Below are positions 53,073-62,041 of a stretch of 64,000 nucleotides of DNA, piece after piece. Under the pieces are notes generated by a model. That model saw only the letters and a program-made list of their open reading frames with translations, did no database searches and had not been told where the DNA came from. The position numbers and the translations under genes were made by a program. Source of the stretch: Oceanobacillus sp. FSL K6-2867 (GTDB lineage Bacteria; Bacillota; Bacilli; Bacillales; Amphibacillaceae); NCBI RefSeq assembly GCF_037963145.1, contig NZ_CP150144.1, forward strand, positions 1,178,001 to 1,242,000, given 5' to 3'. Each line of letters starts with the position of its first letter. Position 1 is the stretch's first letter.

Positions 53073-53330
53073 TAAATAAGGGGGGATGTTTAAATTCTTG
53101 AAATCACTTATTGGAACATTAAAGAGGATGGGTATTATAAAAGTGGTGAAATAGGACCTTCTTGAGCAATTAAATCATTTGTAATGGTACATTAAACTTC
53201 CATTTTAACCGAACAAGTTTATTAAATGGTTTTGTGAACAGTTTGGGAGATAAGAAAAGGAATCTTAGAAATGAAACGAAGATAGTCATGGACAATGCCT
53301 ACTTTTTTCAGGGAAAGGAGATTGAAATAG
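53073..53330. other. Remnant region after the operators
   Basis: A 22-codon frame at 53086-53154 begins MFKFLKSLIGTLKRMG, but its ATG sits directly against GGGGGG with no spacing and the sequence looks like the start of a lost longer gene. The remainder shows no gene. Confidence 0.3.
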
Positions 53331-54083
53331 ATGGATCTTCATTACGAAATTAAAGGAAGAGGAAAGCCAGTTATACTACTTCATAGTGGAGCTATGGATT
53401 CACGTGACTGGGAATTCATCACACCATATCTTTCAAAGTCGTTCAAAGTAATCACTCTTGATGTCCGGGGTGCAGGGAAGTCACCTGTTCCGAATGAACC
53501 CATTGATTATGTTAAGGATCTTAGAAAACTCTTGGATCATCTTAAAATTAAGAAAGGTGCCCTCGTTGGACATTCACTAGGTGGACAAATTGCAACTGAT
53601 TTTACTCTGACCTATCCAAAAAGGGTGTCTCAACTGGTATTGGTCGCTCCAGGCCTGTCGGGGTTTAAATTTTCTTCCGAACATGCGGAATTAGAGAGCC
53701 GAGTTTCTAAAGCTGCACCAGATGTCGAAAAAATGACTAATATAATATTAAGCGAGCCTTCCTGGAGCGTTTCTTTTGGAAAAGCATACAATTTATTGCG
53801 CGAAATGATGATACACAATATTCAAAAAAGTTTTGATTGGAAAACATTCGAAACTGTTTCCTCCAATTCAGCGATGGAAAGATTGGGAGAAATTAAAACG
53901 AAGACACTTTTTATCATAGGCGAGAAGGACTCAGGAGATCTCTTTAAAATCGCACAATTATATAAGGAAGTTCCCAATATTAACTTTGTGCGTATACCTG
54001 GTGCTAATCACATCATCACTTTGACCCATCCTAAGGACGTTTCCGACCATATCAGTCTTTTTTTGAGCTTACCAGAATGGTAA
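53331..54083 (+). CDS. Alpha/beta-fold hydrolase
   Basis: A 250-residue serine hydrolase. It has the oxyanion HSGAMDSRDW, nucleophile Ser in LVGHSLGGQ, acid in FIIGEKDSGD and His in GANHIITLTHP. Its lipase/esterase-like fold acts on an unknown ester or related bond. GGAAAGGAGATTG precedes the ATG. It is cargo of the conjugative element, with no operon partner. Confidence 0.9.
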   Translation: MDLHYEIKGRGKPVILLHSGAMDSRDWEFITPYLSKSFKVITLDVRGAGKSPVPNEPIDYVKDLRKLLDHLKIKKGALVGHSLGGQIATDFTLTYPKRVSQLVLVAPGLSGFKFSSEHAELESRVSKAAPDVEKMTNIILSEPSWSVSFGKAYNLLREMMIHNIQKSFDWKTFETVSSNSAMERLGEIKTKTLFIIGEKDSGDLFKIAQLYKEVPNINFVRIPGANHIITLTHPKDVSDHISLFLSLPEW

Positions 54084-54264
54084 TCAGAAATGTCATCTTA
54101 TCACCATAGACAAATAATTCTAAACTACTTGCGCCAAAACTAGCAAAATCTAAGGTTTTCCATTCACCTGATTCTGTATTTTTATTAAGTATATCTATGA
54201 TTTTTATATTTTCTTCATTGAAGTTTTTAAAATTTTTATCATACTCAATAAAATAGAGTGCCAT
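54052..54264 (-). CDS. Uncertain small protein
   Basis: A 70-codon frame antisense to the hydrolase end (32 bp overlap), with AGGGG five bases before its ATG. The product MALYFIEYDKNFKNFNEENIKIIDILNK... is plausible but unrecognised and may be a gene fragment. Confidence 0.3.
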   Translation of the reverse strand: MALYFIEYDKNFKNFNEENIKIIDILNKNTESGEWKTLDFASFGASSLELFVYGDKMTFLITILVSSKKD

Positions 54265-54480
54265 GTTACCCCTGTTCCAGTCAATGAATCCATGGGGCTG
54301 TCTCCACCTAAAGAATATTGATAACTTATGACACCTTCACGTCTTTATATCAGTTGGTGAGAAATTAAATGACAAAAGTAATGGCTATTCTCAAACAGCA
54401 TGACTAGAGCCAATGGTACCACTGTTTCTTTTTTATACATTAAAAGAGATTAAAGGATTTCCTATTAATAAGGAGTGTTT

Positions 54481-54749
54481 ATGAATGCTCGAAACTATCA
54501 CGGTTTTCGTGCTGTTGGAATAAAGAAAATTATTGAGGAAGCAAATGTAGCTACTATGACGTTATACAAAACCACTTTACATCGAAGGAACAACTAATCG
54601 AAGAGGTTCTTATGCAATGTGAAGACATTGCTTTCCAAATGATGCTTTTATTAGAAGGGCAACTTCGATGGCAGAAACCGTTGGACCCTAAAAAGCAGAA
54701 ACATGCCATTCATATGTTGAAATCACTTTTAAAAACATGGGACAAGTAG
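54481..54749 (+). pseudogene. Broken TetR regulator
   Basis: After AAGGAG, ATG 54481 opens a frame MNARNYHGFRAVGIKKIIEEANVATMTLYK, in which the first helices of a TetR domain are partly deleted. At about 54572 the frame shifts by one base to HFTSKEQLIEEVLMQCEDIAFQMM... and soon stops. It is therefore a doubly damaged regulator. The 54265-54480 stretch before it holds nothing that I can support. Confidence 0.75.
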
Positions 54750-54960
54750 GTGCAGGTCTATGTAAATATCATATCTTACCAGAAAAGTCAGTCAATTATT
54801 AAGGAGGTGAAAATTAAGTCATATTATTACAAAAAGGAAGGTGAGGTTCAAGCGGAAAAAGTTAAAGAATATCGTGTTGTGGATTTAAAATAAAGTTTAA
54901 CCGTTTTGAAAAAAGTTGCACTACAATAGATTGACTTTTAATTTAAGAGGAGGAACTTTG
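54750..54960 (+). other. Remnant with ribosome binding site but no ATG
   Basis: AAGGAGGTGAAA at about 54801 is followed by a 26-codon frame (SYYYKKEGEVQAEKVKEYRVVDLK) lacking a normal start codon, only ATT. It may be a small gene whose start codon mutated. Confidence 0.3.
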
Positions 54961-55560
54961 ATGAAAAGAAAAATGATACGTAATCTGTCTTTAGCTTTAA
55001 TAGCCCTAGTAGGAGTTTTCTCTTTAGTTAGTTTTGAAGGTAGAACAAATGCAGCTAGTTTAACATCGAATCCAGATCAGGATCTAAAAGTTGACACAGT
55101 AGATGGAATAAAATATGCACCAGGTAAACATAAAAAAATTGTTGGAATGGTAGTTGAAGCAACTGATCAAGGAGAAAAGGTACATGGCTTCTCAACTCCA
55201 GAAAAATATGAAGCATATCATCAAAAAGTTACAGAGCGATTATCTAGTCAGTCAATAAGTATAATGGCAAGACCAACTTATTTATATGAACATACTTCGG
55301 GTCATGGATATGGAAGATCATTAATTGCGTATCCTGGAACTCAGGTCACTTCTCTGAGTACTGCATGGGATAACAGAATATCTGCTGTATCTGTAGCTCC
55401 TGGTTCTTGGATCAGGCTCTATCAAAATCGTTATTATGGTGGTCGTTATTTAACTCTTGTAGGTTATCCAAACAAATACTTTACCACCAATTTAACTTCT
55501 TGGGGAATGTCTGGTACTACTTCTTGGAACGACCAAGTCTCATCTTATCGAGTTAGATGA
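54961..55560 (+). CDS. Secreted beta/gamma-crystallin-fold protein
   Basis: A 199-residue exported protein. The signal peptide runs to about residue 31 (NLSLALIALVGVFSLVSF ... TNA-AS). A spacer of about 70 residues is followed by two Greek-key motifs: PTYLYEHTSGHGYGRSLIAY (105-124) ending in WDNRISAV, and IRLYQNRYYGGRYLTLVGY (151-169) ending in WNDQVSS. The N/D-N/D-x-x-S/T-S pattern (exact in NDQVSS) is the calcium-binding signature of microbial crystallins. AGAGGAGG precedes the ATG. It is unusual as ICE cargo; a role in surface interaction, calcium binding or protease inhibition is possible. Confidence 0.85.
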   Translation: MKRKMIRNLSLALIALVGVFSLVSFEGRTNAASLTSNPDQDLKVDTVDGIKYAPGKHKKIVGMVVEATDQGEKVHGFSTPEKYEAYHQKVTERLSSQSISIMARPTYLYEHTSGHGYGRSLIAYPGTQVTSLSTAWDNRISAVSVAPGSWIRLYQNRYYGGRYLTLVGYPNKYFTTNLTSWGMSGTTSWNDQVSSYRVR

Positions 55561-55820
55561 GAAAAACGGTAATGTCCACGAAAAAAAGGGAATCTTAAAA
55601 CAACCATTCAACATTTCTGTGTTTGGATGGTATCATAAACTCACAGTCCTAATTATTGATCTTAGTTCAACAAACAGGCTACTTTGTGAATAATCAGTCA
55701 CCTAAAACTTCTAGAGTAAATTATTATTTGTTTATTTAACCAGAGCAAAGAGGAATATGAAGTTTAGAAAAACCTGGGACATTATGCATCATGATCGAAA
55801 GGGTTTAATGTCCTTCTATG

Positions 55821-55865
55821 AGCCTAATTTCTCAATTTTAATGTTGAGAAATTAGGCTTTTATAT
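55821..55865 (+). terminator. Strong terminator after the crystallin gene
   Basis: AGCCTAATTTCTCAA pairs perfectly with TTGAGAAATTAGGCT and is followed by TTTATATTTA. The 55561-55820 stretch before it holds no gene. Confidence 0.85.
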
Positions 55866-55869
55866 TTAC

Positions 55870-56190
55870 TTAATGCAAAATAGCGTTTAAATGGTGTGCA
55901 ATATATCTCCTAAAGTGGCATTCTAATGTTCCTGGTCCACCTGGTAAAGCGACAAAGCCATCTGCAAGCTCTGCCATTTTAGCCTTTCTCTCATGCATAG
56001 ATTCGACAACTATCAGCTTGGGTAATCTTTTATGCGATATTTCTCTCTGCTCTAAAAAACTAGGCATAATTCCAATAACTTGTCTACCTTCATCTAAGAC
56101 AGCATCCGCAACTGCTCCCATAACACCAACACTTGCTCCACAGTGTTCGCATGATGTGGCTAGTGCAGGGTTACGAACTAAGCTATCGCA
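55870..56190 (-). pseudogene. Remnant of a LOG-family (lysine decarboxylase-like) protein
   Basis: It keeps [29 protein letters not shown] and LPGGPGTLE, the motifs of cytokinin-riboside phosphoribohydrolase-like LOG proteins. The N-terminal strand region is missing, and after LE the sequence runs out of register ([12 protein letters not shown]) and stops. Both ends are damaged, so no activity is expected. Confidence 0.8.
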
Positions 56191-56293
56191 CGATTAATCG
56201 CTTTCGTTCCGATCCCCTCATTGAGAATATCCTACAGGAAAGTTTTGTAAGAATGATGAGAAAATTGACATTTACGCGATATTAAAGAGAGTT

Positions 56294-56497
56294 TTATTTA
56301 TACCGGAAAAACTTATCATAATCATCAATTTGATCCGGACTTATTCCAGTTTTATTAATAGCTTCTTGTTGAAATGAATTATTGCAACTTTTACATATAT
56401 AGTATTTTTTTTCTCCTTTTTTGATTTTATAATATTGTGAATCAGAATGATTAATCGTAAATTTATTTTTGCAGAAAAAACATATAGTATCCAACAT
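56294..56497 (-). CDS. Small zinc-ribbon protein (DUF2197-like)
   Basis: A 67-residue protein with CFFCKNKF and CKSCNNSF pairs that would hold one zinc ion, followed by a short helix. AGGAAG precedes the ATG. DUF2197 proteins of this size are widespread in bacilli without a known role. Confidence 0.7.
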   Translation of the reverse strand: MLDTICFFCKNKFTINHSDSQYYKIKKGEKKYYICKSCNNSFQQEAINKTGISPDQIDDYDKFFRYK

Positions 56498-56949
56498 ATT
56501 TTCACACTTCCTATCAGATTTTTATTGAAAAGTAACTATTTTTTAAACCTATGATTCAAAATGTGAATTTTTCATCTAATTTACTGCCATTCTAAAATAA
56601 TTTATTTTTAACTTCAACAATTAGTTACAAGCTTATCCGTGAACTGTATTTTTACTAAAAATATGACGGCTATGCCTGTAATGGAAGGAAAAGCTGTAAT
56701 ATAATAAAGCCTACTTCATGCAACTGTTCAACAAAATGCCCCTTTGAAGTGCATCTCGTTATAACACAAACGGACTATAACTTCAAGGCATATTCAATGT
56801 ATTTCATCTACCTCAAGCCATTTAGGAGTCTCAAACTTAAATGATAAGTAGTCTTTAAAGACTTTCTGACGGTAACCACATTCAGGATAACGTTATGGTG
56901 GGTCGATTGAATGTATTCCAATTGTTTCTTATCATTAATCTATCAATGG
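56498..56949. other. Gene-free stretch
   Basis: Low-complexity AT-rich sequence with no frame, hairpin or repeat that I can support as a feature. Fragments around 56720-56800 look like degraded mobile DNA, but no family could be named. Confidence 0.4.
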
Positions 56950-57579
56950 TTATAAGGCGTTTCCATAAGGAATTTGTAAGTTTCCCCCCTTCTTCTCATC
57001 GACTGCGTTTGCCCTCTCCATAATTTCCTGTACTATTGAAGCTTTTGCATCCGCATAGTCTTGGACGTGTTTCCATTTACGGTGAGCTAAGTTACACTTT
57101 ACGCTTGCATACTTATCTCGATCGGAATGGTTAATTCTTAGCCAATTACGAAATCGCAACATTCGGTCGATTTCAGATGAGCCTTTACTAAATACGTGTA
57201 AATTAATATCTGTATCGGGGCCTTTAAAAAGTCGGTGTTGAAACCAATCTGGTTCTCGAATACGTAAAGTGTAGCCAGCTTCCTCCAAATCAGGAACATA
57301 AGCACTTTCGTCAGTAGAATCCTTCACAACCAATAGAATATCAATAATTGGCTTAGCACATAAACCTGGCACTGAAGTTGATCCAACGTGCTCCAACTGA
57401 AGTACCTTTTTACCAAGTATGGAATAAATTCTTTTAGCCTCTCGGTCAAATAACTTCGGCCATTTCGGATCATAGTCAAGGAGTGTAATTTGTGCATTGT
57501 GAGGTTTTAGCTCTCCAACCATTACTTCTTGAAGTTTTTCTTCATTTTTAGATTTTAAATTATCGTGCATCAAAGTCAA
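56950..57579 (-). CDS. GrpB-family protein
   Basis: A 209-residue protein of the GrpB/DUF418-adjacent nucleotidyltransferase-like superfamily. It contains LLDYDPKWPKLFDREAKRIYSILG, LEHVGSTSVPGLCAKPIIDILLVV and HVFSKGSSEIDRMLRFRNWLR, the motifs of UPF0157/GrpB. The fold resembles nucleotidyltransferases; its substrate is unknown. TTG start with GAGGGA eight bases upstream. It follows the DUF5946 gene with no gap. Confidence 0.9.
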   Translation of the reverse strand: MTLMHDNLKSKNEEKLQEVMVGELKPHNAQITLLDYDPKWPKLFDREAKRIYSILGKKVLQLEHVGSTSVPGLCAKPIIDILLVVKDSTDESAYVPDLEEAGYTLRIREPDWFQHRLFKGPDTDINLHVFSKGSSEIDRMLRFRNWLRINHSDRDKYASVKCNLAHRKWKHVQDYADAKASIVQEIMERANAVDEKKGGNLQIPYGNAL

Positions 57580-58017
57580 TTAAATCTCCCTCCATTTCGA
57601 TTCAACCGAAGCTCCCTTTTCAATTGCATTCTTTTCACCCGCAGCATACACATCGTTTACCGTCATGTCCCATTTTGTTAGAACTCTAACTTTTTCTGCA
57701 ACAGGGATAGGATTAACAATTTTAAATGTTTTATTAGTAGTAACTTCTCTATTCTTTTTCAAAATATAAGGAGTTTCCCAATTGTAATCGCAAGCATCAC
57801 AGAATAATTTTTTTGTTAGAGCATATCCTTCTTTTGTAAAGTTGGAAGGATGCTGTAACATGTATCTTGAAACTGTCCAGAAATGAAGAGCATAAAGTTT
57901 AGGATTGTTCTGTTCCCAAGCCAGAAGATACCCAAGTTGCTCCCTACAAGATAAACCATCCTCTTCTTTCGCTCCACACTCTATACAAAAGCCATCCTTC
58001 ATGATTGTATCAATCAA
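57580..58017 (-). CDS. DUF5946-family protein
   Basis: A 145-residue protein with an N-terminal zinc-binding-like segment (CIECGAKEEDGLSCREQLGYLLAWEQNNPKLYALHFWTVSRYMLQHPS) typical of DUF5946, whose function is unknown. The frame ends exactly where the GrpB gene begins, so the two are probably one transcript. The pairing DUF5946-GrpB is worth noting. Confidence 0.8.
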   Translation of the reverse strand: MIDTIMKDGFCIECGAKEEDGLSCREQLGYLLAWEQNNPKLYALHFWTVSRYMLQHPSNFTKEGYALTKKLFCDACDYNWETPYILKKNREVTTNKTFKIVNPIPVAEKVRVLTKWDMTVNDVYAAGEKNAIEKGASVESKWREI

Positions 58018-58219
58018 GGGAATCCTTCTTTCTTTGGCTTTGTTCTGTTACCAATTTTTTTACGTTGCTTATTCGTATTTATTTAACCTATTAAAGAATA
58101 CTCCCCTTTAATTTAGTAAACATCAATCAACATACATTTATTCCACACTATTTTCCGATTACCCTTTTTTCTAAAAACAAAATCTACAAACTCATTGCAT
58201 AATATTGATACATGATCAA

Positions 58220-58825
58220 TTAACTCAATTGACTTTCATTGCAGAGTGTTTCTAAATGATAACGGATTACTTCCTTCACCTTTTCTGGAGAGTAGACATC
58301 AGGTCTTAACAGAGCATGAATGGACAATCCATCAATTAATGCCGCTAGCCTACTTTTTTCTAATTTTACATTAGTTGAATCAGATAAAATCCCTTGTAGG
58401 ACTAATATCTCAATCATTGAATTTGCTAATTCATACATACCGTTAGTCATTTCATCTTTTTTTTCTTTTAATGTATTACTTGTAAGTGACTGAAGTGCAA
58501 GGATCCACCAAACGCTCGTTTCGATTTTCTTTTCTTCATCAATTGGTACAAGCTCCAATAAAACTTCTGCGACTGCCTGCAATGGATTGTCTGACCAACT
58601 TTTACTTTGAGAACGTTTTTTCCCTTCTTCCAGGTAATAATCCATGATAAATAATAACATTTCATCCTTAGTTGAAAAATAATGTCTTAACGCTCCAGCA
58701 GACATGCCTGCTTCAATAGCAACTCTTCTTATAGATGCCTTTTCGATTCCCTCTTCCTTAATAATACTCCAAGCGGCCTCAGCAATTGACTTCCTCTTTT
58801 TTTCATGATTAACAATCCTCGGCAT
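58220..58825 (-). CDS. TetR-family regulator
   Basis: A 201-residue repressor. The N-terminal helix-turn-helix is AAWSIIKEEGIEKASIRRVAIEAGMSAGALRHYFSTKDEML and the C-terminal ligand domain follows. AAAGGGAAGTG precedes the ATG. It is divergent from the GAP-family gene, with two palindromes between them, so it should repress that pair and itself. The remnant at 52841-53008 is a relative. Confidence 0.92.
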   Translation of the reverse strand: MPRIVNHEKKRKSIAEAAWSIIKEEGIEKASIRRVAIEAGMSAGALRHYFSTKDEMLLFIMDYYLEEGKKRSQSKSWSDNPLQAVAEVLLELVPIDEEKKIETSVWWILALQSLTSNTLKEKKDEMTNGMYELANSMIEILVLQGILSDSTNVKLEKSRLAALIDGLSIHALLRPDVYSPEKVKEVIRYHLETLCNESQLS

Positions 58826-58846
58826 AAAAAATCACTTCCCTTTTTT

Positions 58847-58884
58847 AGCACAGTGTGTTATTATGTTTTCAACACACTGTGTTA
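58847..58884. promoter_or_regulatory. Double TetR operator between tetR and GAP genes
   Basis: AGCACAGTGTGTTA (58847-58860) and AACACACTGTGTTA (58871-58884) are two copies of one palindromic site. They are the same palindromes as at 53031-53072. They lie in the divergent promoter region. Confidence 0.75.
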
Positions 58885-58921
58885 TTTAAATTATAACATA
58901 TAAAAAGGAGGGACTCTATAT

Positions 58922-59635
58922 TTGATCGAAAGTATTGAAGCATTAATGCCTTCTTCATCAATAGACACATCAATAGCTTTGCTAATTATTTCTATTTGCG
59001 CATTAGTTGATATATTAAGTCCTGGTGTACTTGCTGTAACAGCCTATTTATTATTGACACAGCCTAATCAATTATCTTCTCGCTTGCTTGTTTTTTTGTT
59101 TATTACGCAGTTTGGCTACTTCATCATGGGCTTATTACTATACTTTGGTGGAGATTCACTATTGAAAGGAATTGGAAAATTATCTGAATTTGACTTTATC
59201 AATTGGTTTTATATCCTTTTTGGAGCAGCTATTGTTCTAATTAGCTTCAGTAAACCAAATGATACTACAAAAAAACGTTTAATTTCATTTATACCCCAAA
59301 AAACAACGATGAAAGGGATGATCATATTAGGTATCATTGTTTTTCTAATTGAATTTGTAACTGCGTTGCCTTACTTTTATTCAATTTTGTTAATGAATCA
59401 CCTAACAATTGAGCCTTCCTCTTCTATCTTTATTATAATTGGCTACAATCTTGTAATGGTGCTTCCTTCTCTTCTTTTGTTAGGGGTTAATATTATGTTT
59501 AAAGAGAGACTGCAACAATTTCTAAATAAAATTAGATCAAAATTAAATGAAGCACCGATTTCCTCACTCTTGGTAGCGATAGGAGTAGTAGGTGCGGTTT
59601 TTTTCAACATCGGTCTTAGAGGCATATTAAATTAA
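58922..59635 (+). CDS. GAP-family (Sap/LysE-like) membrane exporter
   Basis: A 237-residue membrane protein with about six segments, including ALVDILSPGVLAVTAYLLL and GYFIMGLLLYFGGDSLLKG. This is characteristic of the GAP/Sap family within the LysE superfamily, which exports peptidoglycolipid-type or small amphiphilic compounds in mycobacteria. TTG start behind AAGGAGGG. It is controlled by the divergent TetR. Confidence 0.82.
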   Translation: MIESIEALMPSSSIDTSIALLIISICALVDILSPGVLAVTAYLLLTQPNQLSSRLLVFLFITQFGYFIMGLLLYFGGDSLLKGIGKLSEFDFINWFYILFGAAIVLISFSKPNDTTKKRLISFIPQKTTMKGMIILGIIVFLIEFVTALPYFYSILLMNHLTIEPSSSIFIIIGYNLVMVLPSLLLLGVNIMFKERLQQFLNKIRSKLNEAPISSLLVAIGVVGAVFFNIGLRGILN

Positions 59636-59659
59636 AAAATTATTAATGAGGTGTTCATC

Positions 59660-59881
59660 ATGAAAGAAATTATCAGTGGACTTGGTCTACTTTTCGTTAT
59701 ACAGGGAGTAGGCGGATTAATCAATCATTTGACTAATGGGGGAAAAAGTTGGTTTTTGGTAAATTATATTGATGCGTTTCAGGGATTTGAAATTGTTATG
59801 GACATTATATTTATTGTAGTTGGCGGGATCATAGGTTTAGCCTCTTGGAAAATAGGCGGATCAACTAAAAGTGAAAATTAA
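59660..59881 (+). CDS. Small two-TM protein downstream of the GAP exporter
   Basis: A 73-residue protein with two hydrophobic segments (about 3-20 and 46-64). ATG 59660 follows GAGGTG; it starts 24 bp after the exporter stop and ends before a strong terminator, so it is cotranscribed and may be an accessory subunit. Confidence 0.65.
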   Translation: MKEIISGLGLLFVIQGVGGLINHLTNGGKSWFLVNYIDAFQGFEIVMDIIFIVVGGIIGLASWKIGGSTKSEN

Positions 59882-59896
59882 AATATAGAGCAAATA

Positions 59897-59919
59897 GGAC
59901 GGCTTATACATAGCCGTCC
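59897..59919 (+). terminator. Hairpin terminator of the GAP operon
   Basis: GGACGGCT pairs perfectly with AGCCGTCC around TATACAT, 16 bp after the last stop. The following T-run is short. Confidence 0.65.
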
Positions 59920-59983
59920 AGCTTGGCGGATGCTCCGTTGAGATATATTTTTAAATATTAATAGGGGGAACATAAGAATTATT

Positions 59984-61135
59984 ATGAATTCAAGACATAT
60001 AGGGAGCTCGTCTCTCCAAAAGGAAGGTCGGTTATACTTTATTGATAACCTAAGGGCAGCTCTTACAATGTTAGTAGTGCTACATCATTTAGTGTATTTT
60101 TCCATCTATAACGAGGTATTATCACAAGGGTCTATTGGGGTTGTTATGGGCCTTCTATTCCTTGCTTTTAATCAGACTTTTTTCATGGGGACGTTTTTTC
60201 TTATTTCCGGATATTTTGTTCCTTCATCTTTTGAACGTAATGGAGCGACCCGATTTATCAAAGATAGATTCATCCGGTTCCTAGTCCCGTTTATCTTCTA
60301 CGTTCTCATTCTTAGCCAAGTTCAATCAATTGAAGTCTATATGCTTAACCAGGAGCCATTTACATGGCAAACCTATTTTTCACATTTAACCTATGGCCCG
60401 ATGTGGTACGTCGAGTTACTTTTCGTATTCGTTTGTTTATACGCAGTCTGGGCGAAGTTTATGAGTAAAAATAAGCTATCAGTAGTTCGTCAGAGTACGC
60501 CACCCACCTACATGATGTTTACAGTCTTTGTCATGATATTAGCGGTAGGATACTTCATCATAAGACTGTGGGTCCCTGCTCTTGATTTACCCGGTGGATC
60601 TCCCAGGGTTCAATCATTCGTTGGACTTTTTACAGCAAGCGGCTATGATCTCCCACAATATGTCGGGCTATTCATTTTGGGCATCATCGCTTACCAACGC
60701 AATTGGTTTCGAAATATTCCTGATTCTATGGGTAGGGCGGGTTTTGGAATTGCAATTGGAGCATCGATTCTTCTCCTTCCCTTAGTCTTGATATTTGGAT
60801 TAGACGGATTACAGTTTTCTGGCGGCTGGAACTGGACATCTTTGGTTTATTCTCTTTGGGAAGCTCTATTTTGTGTTGGCATCATTCTCGGATTAATCAT
60901 ATTCTTTCGCAAAAGAGTTTTTCATCAAGGAAAAGGTTGGAGCTTCTTGTCAGCCCATTCTTTCGTGATTTACATCATTCATATACCGATTATCGCTATT
61001 GTTATTGCTGGATTGAAGGTCATCCACTTTCCACCATCCTTCATGTTTCTAGCTATGATTCTGATCACGATACCACTTTGCTTCTTGTTAAGTTATATAA
61101 TTAAGCAGATTCCCTTTGTGTCAAAGATTCTTTAG
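59984..61135 (+). CDS. Acyltransferase-3 family membrane protein
   Basis: A 383-residue integral membrane acyltransferase (OafA/YrhL type), starting RLYFIDNLRAALTMLVVLHH with the catalytic-type His pair after segment 1, then FFLISGYFVPSSF and RFIRFLVP. About ten hydrophobic segments are visible. It transfers an acyl group to a cell-surface sugar or lipid; the substrate is unknown. AGGGGGAAC is upstream, at a longer than usual distance from the ATG. Confidence 0.87.
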   Translation: MNSRHIGSSSLQKEGRLYFIDNLRAALTMLVVLHHLVYFSIYNEVLSQGSIGVVMGLLFLAFNQTFFMGTFFLISGYFVPSSFERNGATRFIKDRFIRFLVPFIFYVLILSQVQSIEVYMLNQEPFTWQTYFSHLTYGPMWYVELLFVFVCLYAVWAKFMSKNKLSVVRQSTPPTYMMFTVFVMILAVGYFIIRLWVPALDLPGGSPRVQSFVGLFTASGYDLPQYVGLFILGIIAYQRNWFRNIPDSMGRAGFGIAIGASILLLPLVLIFGLDGLQFSGGWNWTSLVYSLWEALFCVGIILGLIIFFRKRVFHQGKGWSFLSAHSFVIYIIHIPIIAIVIAGLKVIHFPPSFMFLAMILITIPLCFLLSYIIKQIPFVSKIL

Positions 61136-61234
61136 GATGGTGAATATTAAAGAAGAAAAGAGGATACGACGATAACCATATCTGCCCTTATGCTTCTCAA
61201 AAATAGAACTAATGAGCCTTTTCTACTTTGGATT

Positions 61235-61411
61235 TTTATCTGAGTGCTTAAAAGTATTAATTTTATAATAATAAGTGTTACGTGGAATACCGGCAATTTT
61301 GAGTAATGCCTTCACAGGATAATCGTGCCTTAGCTCATATACTACTTTTACTTTTTGTTTTGTCGTAATTTGTTTTCTTCTTGAACTAAGGCTTTCAACT
61401 TTTTTAAATAG
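61235..61411 (-). pseudogene. IS3-family transposase fragment
   Basis: On the minus strand KALVQEENKLRQNK reads in one frame and KVKVVYELRHDYPVKALLKIAGIPRNTYYYK in another. This is the OrfA-end/OrfB-start junction of IS150-type IS3 elements. Nothing else of the element remains in 61136-61603. Confidence 0.7.
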
Positions 61412-61603
61412 AATTTTCCATTTAATAATATGTATAAATTTTTACTCCCACCTGGCTTATGTTCAGTTGGGCTTTTTTGTATTTAATGAATATTTTTTTA
61501 AAAATATTGCTTTTATTTTTGGCATTTCATAAAAAATCTTGTTGAAGGTTATGAAAGGGGAAATCATCACCCACCTTTGCAGTTGCGAAGGGAGAGGAAA
61601 TGC

Positions 61604-62041
61604 ATGATAGAACCAGATCGTACCGAGTGGCAAGTTCGCTGTGCATTTAATGCTTTTTGTAAACGTGTATTGAAGAATGAAGCAATTAATATTTTCAACG
61701 AAAGACAACAACGACAAGCAAAGGAGATGACATTTTCTGATCTCACACCACAAGAAGAAAATCAACTCTATACCTTAGATAAGCAATATGAAGGAGAAGA
61801 AGGACAAAGTTTTCAAGTGGCTGGAAAGAAAATAACTCCGAAATTACTCGCTGAAGCGTTGCGTACTTTGCCAAAAGAAAAGCGTAAGACTGTCCTTTTA
61901 TACTACTTTTTTGACAAATCAGATGTAGAAATAGCTGAACTACTCGATATTCCACGTAGTACCGTTCAGTATAGGAGGACAAGCTCTTTCAAAAGGTTAA
62001 GACGATTTTTGGAGGAACATGCAGATGAATGGAGTGATTAA
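61604..62041 (+). CDS. Sigma-70-like ICE regulator (Tn916 Orf7-like)
   Basis: A 145-residue protein with a region-2-like helical start (WQVRCAFNAFCKRVL) and a region-4 helix-turn-helix LPKEKRKTVLLYYFFDKSDVEIAELLDIPRSTVQYRRTSSFKRLRRFL. It corresponds to Orf7 of Tn916, which activates expression of the excision/transfer genes. ATG 61604 has GGGAGAGG upstream. It overlaps the next gene by 17 bp. Confidence 0.88.
   Translation: MIEPDRTEWQVRCAFNAFCKRVLKNEAINIFNERQQRQAKEMTFSDLTPQEENQLYTLDKQYEGEEGQSFQVAGKKITPKLLAEALRTLPKEKRKTVLLYYFFDKSDVEIAELLDIPRSTVQYRRTSSFKRLRRFLEEHADEWSD

Noticed and set aside
53086..53154. 22-aa cationic peptide as an antimicrobial candidate
   Set aside because: The ATG touches the G-run with no spacing and the sequence looks like the beginning of a longer lost gene behind the operators.
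61463..61765. 100-codon minus-strand frame
   Set aside because: Antisense to the start of the ICE sigma-like gene, with no start signal.
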